Positions 1 to 11,253 of a stretch of DNA of 64,000 nt are shown piece after piece. Within the stretch, counting starts at the first letter, position 1, and each line of letters begins with the position of its first letter. This DNA is from Bradyrhizobium guangzhouense. Its GTDB lineage: Bacteria; Pseudomonadota; Alphaproteobacteria; Rhizobiales; Xanthobacteraceae. The translations under genes were made by a program, and so were the position numbers. Location of the stretch: contig NZ_CP030053.1 of assembly GCF_004114955.1 (NCBI RefSeq), forward strand, positions 3,472,001 to 3,536,000. The letters run 5' to 3'. The notes under the pieces are model-generated. The model did not search any database, had not been told where the DNA came from, and saw only the letters and a list, made by a program, of their open reading frames with translations.

Positions 1-713
1 TCGCTGGAGGAGGGATAGCGGGCAAGCAGCGTACCGTCCCGATGCAGCATCGAGATCGTCGCGCCTTCGCCGAGCATGACGGTCTCGAAGAATTTCTCGA
101 AATTGGCCGGTTCGATGCCGCGTCCGACGATGCCCATGAACTCGCCGTGCGGCCCCATGATCCTGCGCACGATCAGGATGGTCCAGGCGCCGGAGATGCG
201 GCTGTGAACCGGTTCGATCAGCACGTCGGGCGCCTGCGGATCGTATCTGAAGGAGCGGTAGTAGGCGCGATCGGCGACATTGACCTTCGGCGCCGGCCAT
301 GCCGTCGAGGAATTGATCACGTTGCCGTCGGCATCGATGATGTTGACGCCGCCCATGTAGGGAAGCGCGTCGATCTTGGAGCGCAGCATGCGGTGCACGT
401 CCTCGCCGGAAAGGCGCTTGCGGAAGTCCGCTGCGGTCGTAATTCCGTTCACGCGCACGTGGTCGACGAAATCCTTCTGGATGACCGCGAAATCCTGCAA
501 TTGCTGATCGAAATGATGCGCGAGCAGCAGCACGGTGTTTTCCAGCTCGCGGCTGGAGTTGCGCAGCGCGCGCTCGCGGAAATTCTGCGCCATCAGCACC
601 GCGCCGACGGCGATCGCCGCGATCAGCAATGTTCCGCCCACCACGAGCCAGCGGATCGGTCCGCTGCGCACGAAGGCCTGGTCGAAGAGGCGGCTGCCGT
701 ATCTTGTCATCAT
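1..713 (-). CDS. Membrane sensor protein with extracytoplasmic Cache/PDC-type domain (C-terminus off the window)
   Basis: The reverse strand is open from the ATG pair at 713/710 to the window edge, about 237 codons. The protein starts with a short cytoplasmic stretch, has one hydrophobic membrane segment at about residues 20-42, then a long soluble region that looks like a periplasmic ligand-sensing Cache domain: it contains the pattern NIIDADGNVINSS, then ADRAYYRSF, and further on GPHGEFMGIVGRGI. Such N-termini precede diguanylate cyclase, EAL, histidine kinase or chemoreceptor output domains in Bradyrhizobium; the output domain here lies beyond position 1, so the activity cannot be named. 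A GTG at 734 is an alternative start in the same frame. Confidence 0.8.
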   Translation of the reverse strand, partial: MMTRYGSRLFDQAFVRSGPIRWLVVGGTLLIAAIAVGAVLMAQNFRERALRNSSRELENTVLLLAHHFDQQLQDFAVIQKDFVDHVRVNGITTAADFRKRLSGEDVHRMLRSKIDALPYMGGVNIIDADGNVINSSTAWPAPKVNVADRAYYRSFRYDPQAPDVLIEPVHSRISGAWTILIVRRIMGPHGEFMGIVGRGIEPANFEKFFETVMLGEGATISMLHRDGTLLARYPSSS

Positions 714-972
714 GTCGTTCGTCGCCGTCCACACGTCAGGGTGAGTTCTTGATCCCCGTGACATCCGTCGGTTTACGGGATCGATGTGGAGGCGACGTTA
801 GGAAGCGCGGTTAACGCGGCTTAAACCGAAACGCACAAATGCGATCGATACGTGGAGCGCGCGGTGTGCAGGTTTTGCCGGCAGGATGGCGATGCCGGTC
901 AGTTCTTGCCGAACGCGGCGCAATCAACCGACGCTTAACCATCTAACCTGCTGACGATCCTCGATGCCACAC

Positions 973-987
973 TGGCACGCGAATTGC
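973..987 (+). promoter_or_regulatory. Sigma-54 (RpoN) promoter of the Flp pilin gene
   Basis: TGGCACG, four bases, then TTGC: this matches the -24/-12 consensus TGGCACG-N4-TTGC. The -24 GG lies at 974-975 and the -12 GC at 986-987. Transcription should start near 999, giving a leader of about 25 nt that contains AGAGG (1011-1015) eight bases before the ATG at 1024. The rest of the 310-bp gene-free stretch 714-1023 shows no further gene; TTAACCAT at 935-942 resembles a CtrA half-site but is not paired. The bound activator is not identifiable. Confidence 0.75.
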
Positions 988-1023
988 GAGCCCGGTCCGC
1001 AACGACGCAGAGAGGACACGATC

Positions 1024-1188
1024 ATGAAAAAGACTTTGAAGAACTTTTGGATCGACGAATCCGGTGCGACCGCGATCGAATATGGCCTGATCGCCGCCGG
1101 TATCGCGCTGGCCATCATCACCGTCGTCAACGGCCTGGGCAGCAAGCTCAACGCCAAGTTCGGATCGATCAGCGCGTCGCTGAAATAG
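1024..1188 (+). CDS. Flp/Fap-type (type IVb) pilin
   Basis: A 54-residue precursor with the class hallmark: a short basic leader ending in Gly14, then ATAIEY (the G-XXXX-EY prepilin peptidase site) and a hydrophobic helix of about 20 residues. Family knowledge: Flp pilins are cut by a TadV/CpaA-type peptidase and assembled by the Tad/Cpa machinery into adhesive fibres. No tad/cpa genes lie next to it, so it is an orphan pilin that presumably depends on machinery encoded elsewhere. The start is set by the AGAGG ribosome binding site at 1011-1015. A sigma-54 promoter lies directly upstream. Confidence 0.9.
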   Translation: MKKTLKNFWIDESGATAIEYGLIAAGIALAIITVVNGLGSKLNAKFGSISASLK

Positions 1189-1197
1189 CGACGGGAT

Positions 1198-1743
1198 TCA
1201 GGCGCGGTAATGCCCCGACTTGCCGCCCAGCTTCTCGATGAGACGGATGCCCTCGATGCATACGCCGCGTTCGACCGCCTTGATCATGTCGTAGATGGTG
1301 AGGCAGGCGACCGTAACCGCCGTCAGGGCTTCCATTTCGACGCCGGTCGGGCCGGTCACCTTGACGCTGGCACGGACGACGCAGCCCGGCAGCTTCGCGT
1401 CGGGCTCGATGTCGATCGTGACCTTCGACAGCGCAAGCGGATGACAGAGCGGGATCAGCTCCGAGGTTCGTTTCGCCGCCATGATTCCGGCGATGCGCGC
1501 GGTGCCGAGCACATCGCCCTTCTTGGCATTGCCTGACAGGATCAGGTCGAGTGTCGCCTTCTCCATGACGACACGGCCTTCGGCAATTGCGAGCCGCTCG
1601 GTCGCGGCCTTGTCCGAGACGTCGACCATTCGCGCCTCGCCGGATGCGCCGATATGGGTGAGGGCAGGGCTCACCTGCTTTGAAGGCTTCGTCTTGGTCG
1701 GCTTGCGCGCCAGGATCTTTCGCGCCGGAATCTTGGGCGCCAT
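1198..1743 (-). CDS. moaC: Cyclic pyranopterin monophosphate synthase MoaC
   Basis: MoaC converts the 3',8-cyclo-GTP product of MoaA into cyclic pyranopterin monophosphate, the first stable intermediate of molybdenum cofactor synthesis. Recognisable blocks are [30 protein letters not shown] and [23 protein letters not shown]. The 181-residue protein carries about 25 extra N-terminal residues rich in Lys, Arg and Pro compared with the roughly 160-residue family norm. The ATG at 1743 is favoured because it lies one base after the trpC stop, suggesting translational coupling; an in-frame GTG at 1674 would give a normal-length enzyme. It is the last gene of the ppiD-trpD-trpC-moaC string in this window. 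Confidence 0.95.
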   Translation of the reverse strand: MAPKIPARKILARKPTKTKPSKQVSPALTHIGASGEARMVDVSDKAATERLAIAEGRVVMEKATLDLILSGNAKKGDVLGTARIAGIMAAKRTSELIPLCHPLALSKVTIDIEPDAKLPGCVVRASVKVTGPTGVEMEALTAVTVACLTIYDMIKAVERGVCIEGIRLIEKLGGKSGHYRA

Positions 1744-1744
1744 G

Positions 1745-2566
1745 TCAGCGCGTGCCCGTGGCGCGGGCCTTGGTCTCGCGCGCCAGCAGTGTGCGCGTAG
1801 CCGCCGTGACGTCGGCCTGCCGCATCAGGCTCTCGCCGACCAGGAAGGTCGACATGCCGACACGCTCCAGCCGCGCGAGGTCGCCAGGGGTGAAGATGCC
1901 GCTCTCGCCGACCATCAGCCGCCCATCGGGGATCAGGGGCGCCAGCATCTCGCTGGTCGCCAGCGTGGTCTCGAAGGTGCGCAGGTTGCGGTTATTGACC
2001 CCGATCATCGGCGAGCGCAGCTTCAGTGCGCGATCGAGCTCGGCGCGGTCGTGGATCTCAATCAGCACGTCCATGCCGTAGGCGATCGCGGCGTCCTCGA
2101 GATCCTTGGCCGTCGCGTCGTCGAGCGCGGCCATGATGATGAGGATGCAGTCGGCGCCATGCGCACGTGCCTCGACGACCTGATAGGTGTCGAACAGAAA
2201 ATCCTTGCGCAGCACCGGCAGCGAGATCGCCGCGCGTGCCGCCACCATGAAGCCGAGATGGCCCTGGAACGAAGGCGCATCGGTCAGCACCGACAGGCAG
2301 GCCGCACCGCCCGCCTCATAGGCCTTGGCGAGCAGCGGCGGATCGAAATCGGCGCGGATCAGCCCCTTGGAGGGCGAGGCCTTCTTCACCTCGGCAATCA
2401 GCGCGTAATCGCCATCGGCGTGCTTGGCCTTGATGGCGCGCAAGAAGCCGCGCGGCGCGCCTTGCGCCTTGGCCTGCGCCTCGATCGCCGAGAGCGGCTG
2501 CGCGCGTTTGGCCGCCGCGATCTCCTCGCGCTTGTAGGCCTCGATCTTGGTCAGGATATCGGACAT
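1745..2566 (-). CDS. trpC: Indole-3-glycerol phosphate synthase TrpC
   Basis: A 273-residue TIM-barrel enzyme that closes the ring of carboxyphenylaminodeoxyribulose phosphate to indole-3-glycerol phosphate in tryptophan synthesis. Typical blocks are present: the early EIAAAKR, then [11 protein letters not shown] (phosphate and substrate binding with the catalytic Lys), [22 protein letters not shown] and VGESGI near the C-terminus. It is monofunctional, with no PRAI (TrpF) domain, as usual in alphaproteobacteria. It starts 7 bp after the trpD stop and ends one base before moaC, so trpD, trpC and moaC probably share a transcript. Confidence 0.97.
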   Translation of the reverse strand: MSDILTKIEAYKREEIAAAKRAQPLSAIEAQAKAQGAPRGFLRAIKAKHADGDYALIAEVKKASPSKGLIRADFDPPLLAKAYEAGGAACLSVLTDAPSFQGHLGFMVAARAAISLPVLRKDFLFDTYQVVEARAHGADCILIIMAALDDATAKDLEDAAIAYGMDVLIEIHDRAELDRALKLRSPMIGVNNRNLRTFETTLATSEMLAPLIPDGRLMVGESGIFTPGDLARLERVGMSTFLVGESLMRQADVTAATRTLLARETKARATGTR

Positions 2567-2573
2567 GACAGGC

Positions 2574-3587
2574 TCAGCTGTTTGAGACCGCGATCAGATG
2601 TTTCAGTCGCGCGCTCGCAGCGCCGCTGTCGAGCGATTTTGCGCCGATCGCGACGCCCTCCCTCAGGTCCTTGGCGCGGCCGGCGACGACCAGCGCCGCA
2701 GCGGCGTTGATCAGCGCGACGTCGCGATAAGGGCTCGGCTTGCCCTCGAGCACGCTTTGCAGCGCCATCGCATTGGCGTCGGCATCACCGCCCTTGAGTG
2801 CGCCGGGCTCGCAGCGCGGCAGGCCGACGTCCTCGGGCGTCACCTCGAAATTGCGGATCTCGCCGTTGTGGAGCGCCGAGACGAAGGTCGGACCGGTGAG
2901 GGTGATCTCGTCGAGGCCATCGGACCCGTGCACCACCCAGGCGGATTCGGACCCGAGATTCTTCAGCACCTGCGCCAGCGGCTGCACCCATTGCCTGGAG
3001 AACACGCCGACCATCTGCCGTTTCACCCCGGCCGGGTTGGACAGGGGACCGAGCAGATTGAAGATCGTGCGGGTGGCAAGCTCGACCCGGGTCGGGCCGA
3101 CGTTCTTCATCGCCGGATGATGGGCCGGTGCGAACATGAAGCCGATGCCGCATTCGCGCACGCAGCGGCCGACCTGCTCGGGCTTGAGGTCGATCTTCAC
3201 GCCGAGCGAGGCCAGCACGTCGGCGGCGCCCGAGCGCGACGAGAGCGCGCGGTTGCCGTGCTTGGCGACGGGCAGGCCGGTGCCGGCGACGATGAACGAG
3301 GCGCAGGTCGAGACATTGACCGAGCCGGAGCCGTCGCCGCCGGTGCCGACGATGTCGACGGCGTCCGCGGGCGCATCGACCGTGAGCATCTTCGAGCGCA
3401 TCGCGGTGACCGCGCCGGTGATCTCCTCCACGGTCTCGCCGCGCACGCGTAGCGCCATCAAGAGGCCGCCCATCTGCGAGGGGGTGGCCTCGCCGGACAT
3501 GACGGCGTCGAAGGCGGATGCGGCTTCCTCACGCGACAGGCTGGCGCCCGTCGCCACTTTTCCAATGATCGATTTCAGGTCGTCCAT
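2574..3587 (-). CDS. trpD: Anthranilate phosphoribosyltransferase TrpD
   Basis: A 337-residue transferase joining anthranilate to phosphoribosyl pyrophosphate, the second committed step of tryptophan synthesis. The glycine-rich PRPP motif [17 protein letters not shown], the [17 protein letters not shown] block and the [10 protein letters not shown] segment are diagnostic. No TrpG amidotransferase domain is fused. It follows ppiD by 14 bp and precedes trpC by 7 bp on the same strand; the partner anthranilate synthase is not in the window. Confidence 0.97.
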   Translation of the reverse strand: MDDLKSIIGKVATGASLSREEAASAFDAVMSGEATPSQMGGLLMALRVRGETVEEITGAVTAMRSKMLTVDAPADAVDIVGTGGDGSGSVNVSTCASFIVAGTGLPVAKHGNRALSSRSGAADVLASLGVKIDLKPEQVGRCVRECGIGFMFAPAHHPAMKNVGPTRVELATRTIFNLLGPLSNPAGVKRQMVGVFSRQWVQPLAQVLKNLGSESAWVVHGSDGLDEITLTGPTFVSALHNGEIRNFEVTPEDVGLPRCEPGALKGGDADANAMALQSVLEGKPSPYRDVALINAAAALVVAGRAKDLREGVAIGAKSLDSGAASARLKHLIAVSNS

Positions 3588-3601
3588 CGCGTGCTTTCAA
3601 C

Positions 3602-5500
3602 TCACTGGTTCGCGCCGGTCACTTGCGCGAAGGCGGCCTGATTAATGGTGGTCCCGATGTCGGTTTCAAGCTTGTTGACGTAGGAGGCGACGTGCTCGTC
3701 GGTCAGCGACTTGCCGACGCTCTCCTTCAGCTTCTTGAAGGCGTCGGAGGTGGTGTCGACCGCGGGATCGACGATGTCGGTGACGCGGAAGACAATGACT
3801 TCCGTGCCGCCGGTCACGGGCGCCTGCCCGACGCCGTCCTTGGCGGTGCGGAAGGCGGCTGCAACGATGTTGGCGGGCACGCCGGCCGGGGAGTCGTCGC
3901 GCTTGAAGCTGGTGGCGGTCTCGACCTTGGCGCTGATCGCGGCGGCCTCGTCAGCGAGCTTGCCGCCCTGTTCGAGCTTCTGCACCATGTCGGTCGCCTT
4001 CGCCTTCAGCTTGGTGGCGATCTGGTCCTGGCGCCAGCGGGCCTCGACCTGGTCGTGGACCTCGTCGAGATTGCGGTCGCGGGACGGCGTGATGGCGAGC
4101 ACGTCGTACCAGACATAGCCGCCCTTGAAAGAGATCGGGTCGTTGTCGACACCGACATCGCTGTTGAAGGCCTGCGACACCACATCGAGGCCCTGCGGAA
4201 TGTTGGCGACGGTCTGCCCGTTCGGCGCGCGGCCGGAACGGTCGACGGCGTCGATGGTCACGGCAGTGATCCCGAGCTTCTGTGCGGCATCGGCGACGCT
4301 GGTGCCGGCACCACGTTCGTCCTCCATTTTGTCACGGAGCTCGCCGACCTTGGTGCGCGCGCGCTCGGCCGCGATCTGGCGCTTCACGTCGGCGGCAAAC
4401 TTGGCGTAGTCGGCCTCGGCGCCGGGCTCGATCTTGTCGACCTTGACGATCGAGACGCCAATCGGGCCCTGGATCGGCTGGCTGATTTCACCAACGGGAA
4501 GGGCGAAAGCGGCATTGCCGACCGCGGGTTCGAGCGAGGATTTCGCCACCAGCCCGAGATCGACGTCGGAGGCCGTCAGGCCGCGCTCTTTGCCGAGATC
4601 TTCAAAAGACATCCCGCCGACCAGACGTTCGCGCGCGGCCTGCGCCTCTGTGACGTTCGGAAACACGATCTGCTTGATCTGGCGCTTCTCCGGGGTGGAG
4701 AGCTGGCTCTTGCGCTGGTCGAACAGCTTCTTCGCATCGTCATCGGAAACGTCGCTCCACTTGGCGATGTCTTCCGGCGAGATCACCGCGAAGACGATCT
4801 TGCGGAACTCGGGTGCGCGGAACTGGACCTTGTGATCCTCGAAATAGGCGGCGAGTGCCTCGGGCGAGGGGGGATCGATGGTGCCCGCCTGCGCCGTGTT
4901 GAGCCGGACGAACTCGATCGAGCGCTGTTCGTTCTGGAAGCGCGTCGCCGCGTCGAGCATGGTCTTTGGCGGTTCGAGGCCGGCGCCGATCGTGCCGGTG
5001 ATCTGCCGGCGCAGCGCCACCTTGCGCTGTTCGGCCACGTAACGCTGCTCGGTGTAGCCGAAATTACGGATCAGCCCCTGGAAGCGGTTGGCATCGAACT
5101 TGCCGTCAACGCCCTTGAAGTTCGGGTCGTTCATGATGAGCTGGCGGATCTGCTCATCGGACTGGCCGAGCCCGAGCTGGCGCGCGTTCTCGTCGAGGGC
5201 CGCTTCCGCAATCGTCTGCTGGAGCACCTGGCGGTCAAGGCCGAACGCGCGCGCCTGGTCGGGCGTCAGAGGCCGGCCGAACTGGCGGCCGATCTGCTGC
5301 AGGCGGTCGGTGTAGATCTGGCGGAACTCATTCAGCGAAATCTCGGTGTGGCCGACCTTGGCCAGGGTGGACTGCCCAAAGCCCCGGAAGATGTCGGCGA
5401 TGCCCCAAATGCCGAAGCTGATGATCAACACGCCCATCACGACGGCCATGATGGTCTTGCCGACCCAGTTTGATGAGGCCTTGCGCATTCCTCGAAGCAT
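3602..5500 (-). CDS. ppiD: Membrane-anchored peptidyl-prolyl isomerase (PpiD/SurA family)
   Basis: A 632-residue periplasmic folding factor. It has a short cytoplasmic N-terminus (MLRGMRKASSNWVGK), one membrane anchor at about residues 16-36, a SurA-like N-terminal chaperone region, a parvulin-type PPIC domain at about residues 240-360, and a long C-terminal chaperone part. Family knowledge: PpiD sits at the exit of the Sec translocon and assists newly exported proteins. I chose the ATG at 5500 because residues upstream of it in the open frame look non-coding and because MLRG... matches the usual short N-terminus. It heads the ppiD-trpD-trpC-moaC string, an order common in Rhizobiales, and is divergent from tpiA. 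Confidence 0.92.
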   Translation of the reverse strand: MLRGMRKASSNWVGKTIMAVVMGVLIISFGIWGIADIFRGFGQSTLAKVGHTEISLNEFRQIYTDRLQQIGRQFGRPLTPDQARAFGLDRQVLQQTIAEAALDENARQLGLGQSDEQIRQLIMNDPNFKGVDGKFDANRFQGLIRNFGYTEQRYVAEQRKVALRRQITGTIGAGLEPPKTMLDAATRFQNEQRSIEFVRLNTAQAGTIDPPSPEALAAYFEDHKVQFRAPEFRKIVFAVISPEDIAKWSDVSDDDAKKLFDQRKSQLSTPEKRQIKQIVFPNVTEAQAARERLVGGMSFEDLGKERGLTASDVDLGLVAKSSLEPAVGNAAFALPVGEISQPIQGPIGVSIVKVDKIEPGAEADYAKFAADVKRQIAAERARTKVGELRDKMEDERGAGTSVADAAQKLGITAVTIDAVDRSGRAPNGQTVANIPQGLDVVSQAFNSDVGVDNDPISFKGGYVWYDVLAITPSRDRNLDEVHDQVEARWRQDQIATKLKAKATDMVQKLEQGGKLADEAAAISAKVETATSFKRDDSPAGVPANIVAAAFRTAKDGVGQAPVTGGTEVIVFRVTDIVDPAVDTTSDAFKKLKESVGKSLTDEHVASYVNKLETDIGTTINQAAFAQVTGANQ

Positions 5501-5724
5501 TTGGTCCAACTTGTCTTGATAAGGAGGGGAACGGGAGCGCGTCTTAATGCAGATTCCGCAAAAGCGCGTCACCAAATTGATATGCCATCATAAAGTGGCG
5601 GCTTTCCCCCCGCAACCTCAGGTCCGGCCACTCCGCGAAGCTGAGCTTAACGGGCTCTGGTCTCTGGAACTGCCGCGATAGCTCTGCTAGCGCATGGGCA
5701 AACCTCATTCTGCTGGACATTGAT

Positions 5725-6483
5725 ATGACCGAAGCCAACCGCCCTTTGATCGCCGGCAACTGGAAAATGAACGGCCTGAAAGCCCAGGCCGCCGAATTCG
5801 ACGCCATGCTCAATGGCGCTGCAGAGGTATCAGGCAAGGCCGATCTGCTGGTCTGCCCGCCGGCGACCCTGATCGCGGCCTTTGCCGAGAAGGCGCGCGG
5901 CAAGACCGTCGCCGTCGGGGCCCAGGACTGCCATCCCAAGGCCTCGGGCGCCCATACCGGCGATATTGCGGCCGAAATGCTGGCTGACGCGGGCGCGAGC
6001 GCCATCATCGTCGGCCACTCCGAGCGTCGCGCCGACCATGGCGAGGGCGATGCCCTTGTCAGGCAGAAGGCGGAAGCCGCCTGGCGAGCGGGTTTGGTCG
6101 CGATCGTCTGCATTGGCGAGACGCAAGCCCAGCGCGACGCCGGCCGGACCCTGGATATCGTCCGCGGCCAGCTCGACGGCTCGCTGGCTGATGGCTCCAC
6201 GGCCGCCAATCTGGTCGTGGCCTACGAGCCGGTCTGGGCGATTGGCACGGGCCTCACCCCCACGGCCAAGGATGTGGAGCAAATTCATGGCTTTATCCGG
6301 GAATTCCTGACCTCCAGGTTTAGGGACGAGGGGGCGAAGATGCGGATCCTTTACGGCGGCTCGGTCAAGCCGTCGAACGCAGCCGAGCTGATGGCGGTGA
6401 AAAACGTCAATGGCGCGCTGGTCGGCGGCGCCAGCCTGAAAGCGGCCGATTTCCTTGCGATTGCGCAAGGCTGTCCTAATTAG
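5725..6483 (+). CDS. tpiA: Triosephosphate isomerase
   Basis: A 252-residue cytoplasmic enzyme interconverting dihydroxyacetone phosphate and glyceraldehyde 3-phosphate. The start [18 protein letters not shown] block, the electrophilic His in GHSERR, the catalytic Glu in [11 protein letters not shown] and the phosphate-binding [13 protein letters not shown] are all present. It is divergent from ppiD across 224 bp that must hold both promoters, and precedes secG by 152 bp. The tpiA-secG-pyrG order is widely conserved in alphaproteobacteria. Confidence 0.97.
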   Translation: MTEANRPLIAGNWKMNGLKAQAAEFDAMLNGAAEVSGKADLLVCPPATLIAAFAEKARGKTVAVGAQDCHPKASGAHTGDIAAEMLADAGASAIIVGHSERRADHGEGDALVRQKAEAAWRAGLVAIVCIGETQAQRDAGRTLDIVRGQLDGSLADGSTAANLVVAYEPVWAIGTGLTPTAKDVEQIHGFIREFLTSRFRDEGAKMRILYGGSVKPSNAAELMAVKNVNGALVGGASLKAADFLAIAQGCPN

Positions 6484-6635
6484 GGGCTACCCCTGGCTGG
6501 CCCAAAGCTTTGATCCGGGGGCGATCGGGGGTGGCAATGCCCCTTCCGATCGTGTAACACCGCGCAACTTCAGGAAAACCCGCGAAGCGCGATCGGCCGC
6601 CGTCAGGCGCCGCCCGCTTGTGACGGAAGGATAGC

Positions 6636-7028
6636 ATGCAGACCGTTGTCATCGTCATCCACCTCATGATCGTCGCCGTCATGATCGGCGCCGTGCTGCT
6701 CCAGAAGTCGGAAGGCGGCGGCCTCGGCATGGGCGGCGGCGCAGGCTTCATGTCGAGCCGCGGCACTGCGAATCTCTTGTCGCGAACCACAGCGGTCCTC
6801 GCGGCGGGCTTCTTCCTCACCAGCCTGTTCCTGTCCTGGTATGCCGGTTACAACCGCGCGCCGACCTCGATCATCGGCCAGCCCGCGTCGCAGACCCAGC
6901 CGGGCGGCGCCAACCCGATCACCGCGCCGACGTCGGGCGGTATTCTGGACACGCTGAAGAAGGCGGACGAGCAGCAGCAGCAGGCTCCGGCGGCACCGAG
7001 CGGCCCGCAGGTGCCTCGCTCGCAATAA
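6636..7028 (+). CDS. secG: Preprotein translocase subunit SecG
   Basis: A 130-residue inner-membrane protein with two hydrophobic segments (about residues 1-20 and 50-70) separated by the conserved cytoplasmic loop LLQKSEGGGLG, in which Gly and Ser dominate. The C-terminal third is a Gln/Pro/Ala-rich tail with QQQQ. SecG supports SecA cycling on the SecYE channel. It lies between tpiA and pyrG, the usual alphaproteobacterial position. Confidence 0.95.
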   Translation: MQTVVIVIHLMIVAVMIGAVLLQKSEGGGLGMGGGAGFMSSRGTANLLSRTTAVLAAGFFLTSLFLSWYAGYNRAPTSIIGQPASQTQPGGANPITAPTSGGILDTLKKADEQQQQAPAAPSGPQVPRSQ

Positions 7029-7041
7029 AGCAGGGGGGCCA

Positions 7042-7069
7042 TGCAGGACGATGGCTACCGTCCTGCATC
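7042..7069. repeat. Inverted repeat in the secG-pyrG gap
   Basis: Arms 7042-7051 and 7060-7069 are perfect 10-bp complements around an 8-nt loop, beginning 13 bp after the secG stop. No run of T follows, so it is not a classical intrinsic terminator; it may stabilise the secG 3' end or attenuate read-through into pyrG. Confidence 0.6.
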
Positions 7070-7182
7070 AAAGATCCCCATCAAGGCTCTGTTATCACTC
7101 TTCGTTTTGGTTCACCCACAGGCCCGCAGATTCTTTGGGGCTGAATACGAATCGCTTTGGCGAATCGGATTCGAGGGATTAG

Positions 7183-8826
<1,644 letters not shown>

Positions 8827-8867
8827 CCCGCTCAGACGTTTCCGATGATCCTGGCTTGCGCGGTCGG

Positions 8868-10526
8868 CTAAGCGGCCGCGATGTCCATCCTGCGACAGAA
8901 GCAGGATGCCTTGATCGGCACTTCCGCCCGCGCCTGGGCGAGATCGAGCCGCTGCTTGATCAACGGCGTCTCGGCCTTGTCGCCACGTCGCACCAGGCAT
9001 TCATGCAATCCGTGAAGTGACCACAGATTGTCAGGATGCTGACAGGCCCGGCTGAGCTTTCCATCGAGGCCGAGATCGGAACGGTACACAGTCTCGGCTT
9101 CCTCGATCCGCCCCTGCTCCAGAAGAAGTGCGCCGAGCGCGTGGCGCGGTGGCTGCATCCATCCCCAGGGCTCGTCATAAGGCAATGCGTCGCTGAGTTC
9201 GACCGATCTGCGCAGCTCGGCAAACGCGATGTCGTAGTTGCCTTTCCTGTATTCCAATTCGCCGTTCAGCATGGCTTCGGCCACACCGAGTAGGTTCACG
9301 ACCTTGTTGTTGTGGATGAGCCGGCTCTCCGGCACGCGGGTCTTCGCCGCCGCGAACAGCCACTTTTCAGCCTCGGCTTCGGCGACATTGCCAAGTGCTG
9401 AATGAGCGACCGCTTTGGCATAGTGGATCATGGCGGTCACCGAGCAGTAGAGCTCACGATCCTCGGGCAGCTTTTGCGCGATGATCTCGCTCCATTTGCC
9501 GAAGCGCACGAGAACGTGCTGCTTCATCGTCAGGTAGCCCTCGATGAAATCCGCCATCGGCGGCGATTCAATCCGCAGCACCGGTTCGGGGACCGTGGCG
9601 ATCAGTTCCTCGGCGGTTGCTATGGCGGGAGCATATTGGCCCAGGAACATCGCGCCGTAGATGGCGAAGTGGAAATTATGGATGACATAAATCAGGTAGA
9701 CACCTGGATCGTCTGAGTAAGCGAGGAACTTTCGATCCGTCGCCAGCGCCTTCTGATTGTAGAGCAGGACGTCGTTGTACTGCCCGCACAGCACATCGAG
9801 ATGTGTCGGCATGTGGATCAGATGTCCGCTGTCGGGCATGATTGCGCGCAGCCGGTCGCCGGCTCGCATTGCTCGTTGCGGGAACGGCGACATCTCCATG
9901 AGATGGACGTAGAGATGCAGCAGTCCCGGGTGATCCCATGCCGCCGGCATCCTGTCGAAGGCCTGTTCGAGAACGGCCCTGCATTCCTCGGTGCCGGCTC
10001 CCGCTGTCGGTTTTCCAGAGGCGAGGTCCCACATCAGCCACGGCGTCTCGTTCATGATCGCCTCGGCAAGGATGGCTCTAGCATCGAGATCGTCTGAATA
10101 TGTCGCGAAGACCTTGCGCATCTCATGCGTGAAAGCCTTGTCCCACGGCGCCATGTCCTCGATCGCCTCGCGTTGGGGATAGCGCGCAGACAACGCACGG
10201 ATCAGCGCGCGCTCGACCGGGCTTGCCTTGTCCGCATGCGCGAGAGCGTCTTGCGTCGCGTCGTAAGATGCCGCGAGCGCCAGCTGACGGCCGTGCGCGT
10301 CATAGCGAATCCAAGGCAGGTTGTAGTTCGGGCCCGCGGCGTAGCCGATGCCCCAGTGCGCCATCGCACAGTTTTCGTCATACACGAGCGCTTTGCGGAA
10401 ACACTTGATCGCTTCACCGTGGTTGAACCCGAACACCCAGTTGAGCCCTCGATCGAACCAGAGTTGGGCATCAGCCGATGAGGTCGTGATTTTGCGGCTG
10501 TAAGGACCGAGATCAAAATAGGTCAT
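8868..10526 (-). CDS. Tetratricopeptide-repeat protein of unknown function
   Basis: A 552-residue soluble protein without a signal peptide. Helical TPR-like units are visible, for example near the N-terminus in the segment around FNHGEAIKCFRKALVYDENCAMAHWG and near the C-terminus in LEQGRIEEAETVYRSDLGLDG. Repeated His- and Trp-containing stretches (HLYVHLMEMSP, HMPTHLDVLCGQY) are conserved-looking but match no enzyme I can name. The start at 10526 is fixed by the strong AAGGAGG ribosome binding site just upstream. It is alone on its strand, with pyrG converging at its 3' end. No function is proposed. Confidence 0.85.
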   Translation of the reverse strand: MTYFDLGPYSRKITTSSADAQLWFDRGLNWVFGFNHGEAIKCFRKALVYDENCAMAHWGIGYAAGPNYNLPWIRYDAHGRQLALAASYDATQDALAHADKASPVERALIRALSARYPQREAIEDMAPWDKAFTHEMRKVFATYSDDLDARAILAEAIMNETPWLMWDLASGKPTAGAGTEECRAVLEQAFDRMPAAWDHPGLLHLYVHLMEMSPFPQRAMRAGDRLRAIMPDSGHLIHMPTHLDVLCGQYNDVLLYNQKALATDRKFLAYSDDPGVYLIYVIHNFHFAIYGAMFLGQYAPAIATAEELIATVPEPVLRIESPPMADFIEGYLTMKQHVLVRFGKWSEIIAQKLPEDRELYCSVTAMIHYAKAVAHSALGNVAEAEAEKWLFAAAKTRVPESRLIHNNKVVNLLGVAEAMLNGELEYRKGNYDIAFAELRRSVELSDALPYDEPWGWMQPPRHALGALLLEQGRIEEAETVYRSDLGLDGKLSRACQHPDNLWSLHGLHECLVRRGDKAETPLIKQRLDLAQARAEVPIKASCFCRRMDIAAA

Positions 10527-10795
10527 CGTTCTGCCTCCTTGATCGCTTCGGCCGGCGCCGCCGTTGTCCCCGAACATCAGCAGCGGCTGACGCGCAAGAT
10601 CAAGGCGCGACCCTATCAAGAACGGCGGCCGAACGCTATTGAGCCAACGCTTACCTTGACCTCTCCATCGCGCGTCTACCGCGCACGTCCTCTCCAGCCA
10701 TGCGGGAAACGCTGCGGGGGGTGGCCGGGCGGGGCTCAAGACAGCCTCACGGCCGATCGCTATAACCGCTGGACCTGTTCAGGGAGGAGACGAGA

Positions 10796-11122
10796 ATGAT
10801 CTACGAAATGCGCCAGTATCGCTGCGTGCCGGGTCGCCTGCCGGCGCTGCTGAAGCGCTTTGACACGATCACGCTGAAAATCTGGGAAAAGCATGGCATC
10901 CGCCAGGCCGGGTTCTTCACCACGCTGATCGGTGTGTCCAACCAGGAGCTGACTTATTTCCTGGCCTGGGAGTCGCTCGCAGAACGCGAGAAGAAATGGG
11001 GTGCGTTTGCGGCCGATCCGGAATGGCTGGAAGCGCGTGCCAAGACGGAGGCCGACGGCCAGATCGTCGACAACATTGTCAGCCAGATTCTGGCTCCGAC
11101 GGCGTTCTCGTCGGTCAAATAG
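10796..11122 (+). CDS. NIPSNAP family protein
   Basis: A 108-residue protein of the dimeric alpha-beta barrel (ferredoxin-like) type. The start [10 protein letters not shown], the central [16 protein letters not shown] helix and the [15 protein letters not shown] block are typical of NIPSNAP proteins, whose biochemical role in bacteria is unsettled. The start is supported by AGGGAGGAGACGAG before the ATG. It is a single gene upstream of kdsA, separated by a hairpin, and divergent from the TPR gene. Confidence 0.88.
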   Translation: MIYEMRQYRCVPGRLPALLKRFDTITLKIWEKHGIRQAGFFTTLIGVSNQELTYFLAWESLAEREKKWGAFAADPEWLEARAKTEADGQIVDNIVSQILAPTAFSSVK

Positions 11123-11188
11123 CGGTCGTTCCGGACAGAGGGCTGTGGCGCAACCCTGATATTCGAAGGCCAGATATTCAAAGGTCAT

Positions 11189-11220
11189 GGCCGAATGGGG
11201 TTGATCCCACCCATTCGGCC
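11189..11220. repeat. Hairpin between the NIPSNAP gene and kdsA
   Basis: Arms 11189-11199 and 11210-11220 are perfect 11-bp complements (GGCCGAATGGG / CCCATTCGGCC) around a 10-nt loop. There is no T-run. The structure would end 3 nt before the ATG at 11224 and would bury any ribosome site there, which argues that kdsA starts further downstream. Confidence 0.7.
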
Positions 11221-11253
11221 GCTATGGTCGCGCCGAAACAGGGATTTTGTGTC

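Noticed and set aside
42..752. Plus-strand open frame of 236 codons at the left edge
   Set aside because: Its Arg/His-rich composition is that of an antisense frame in GC-rich DNA; the minus-strand frame encodes a proper sensor with a membrane helix and Cache-like motifs.
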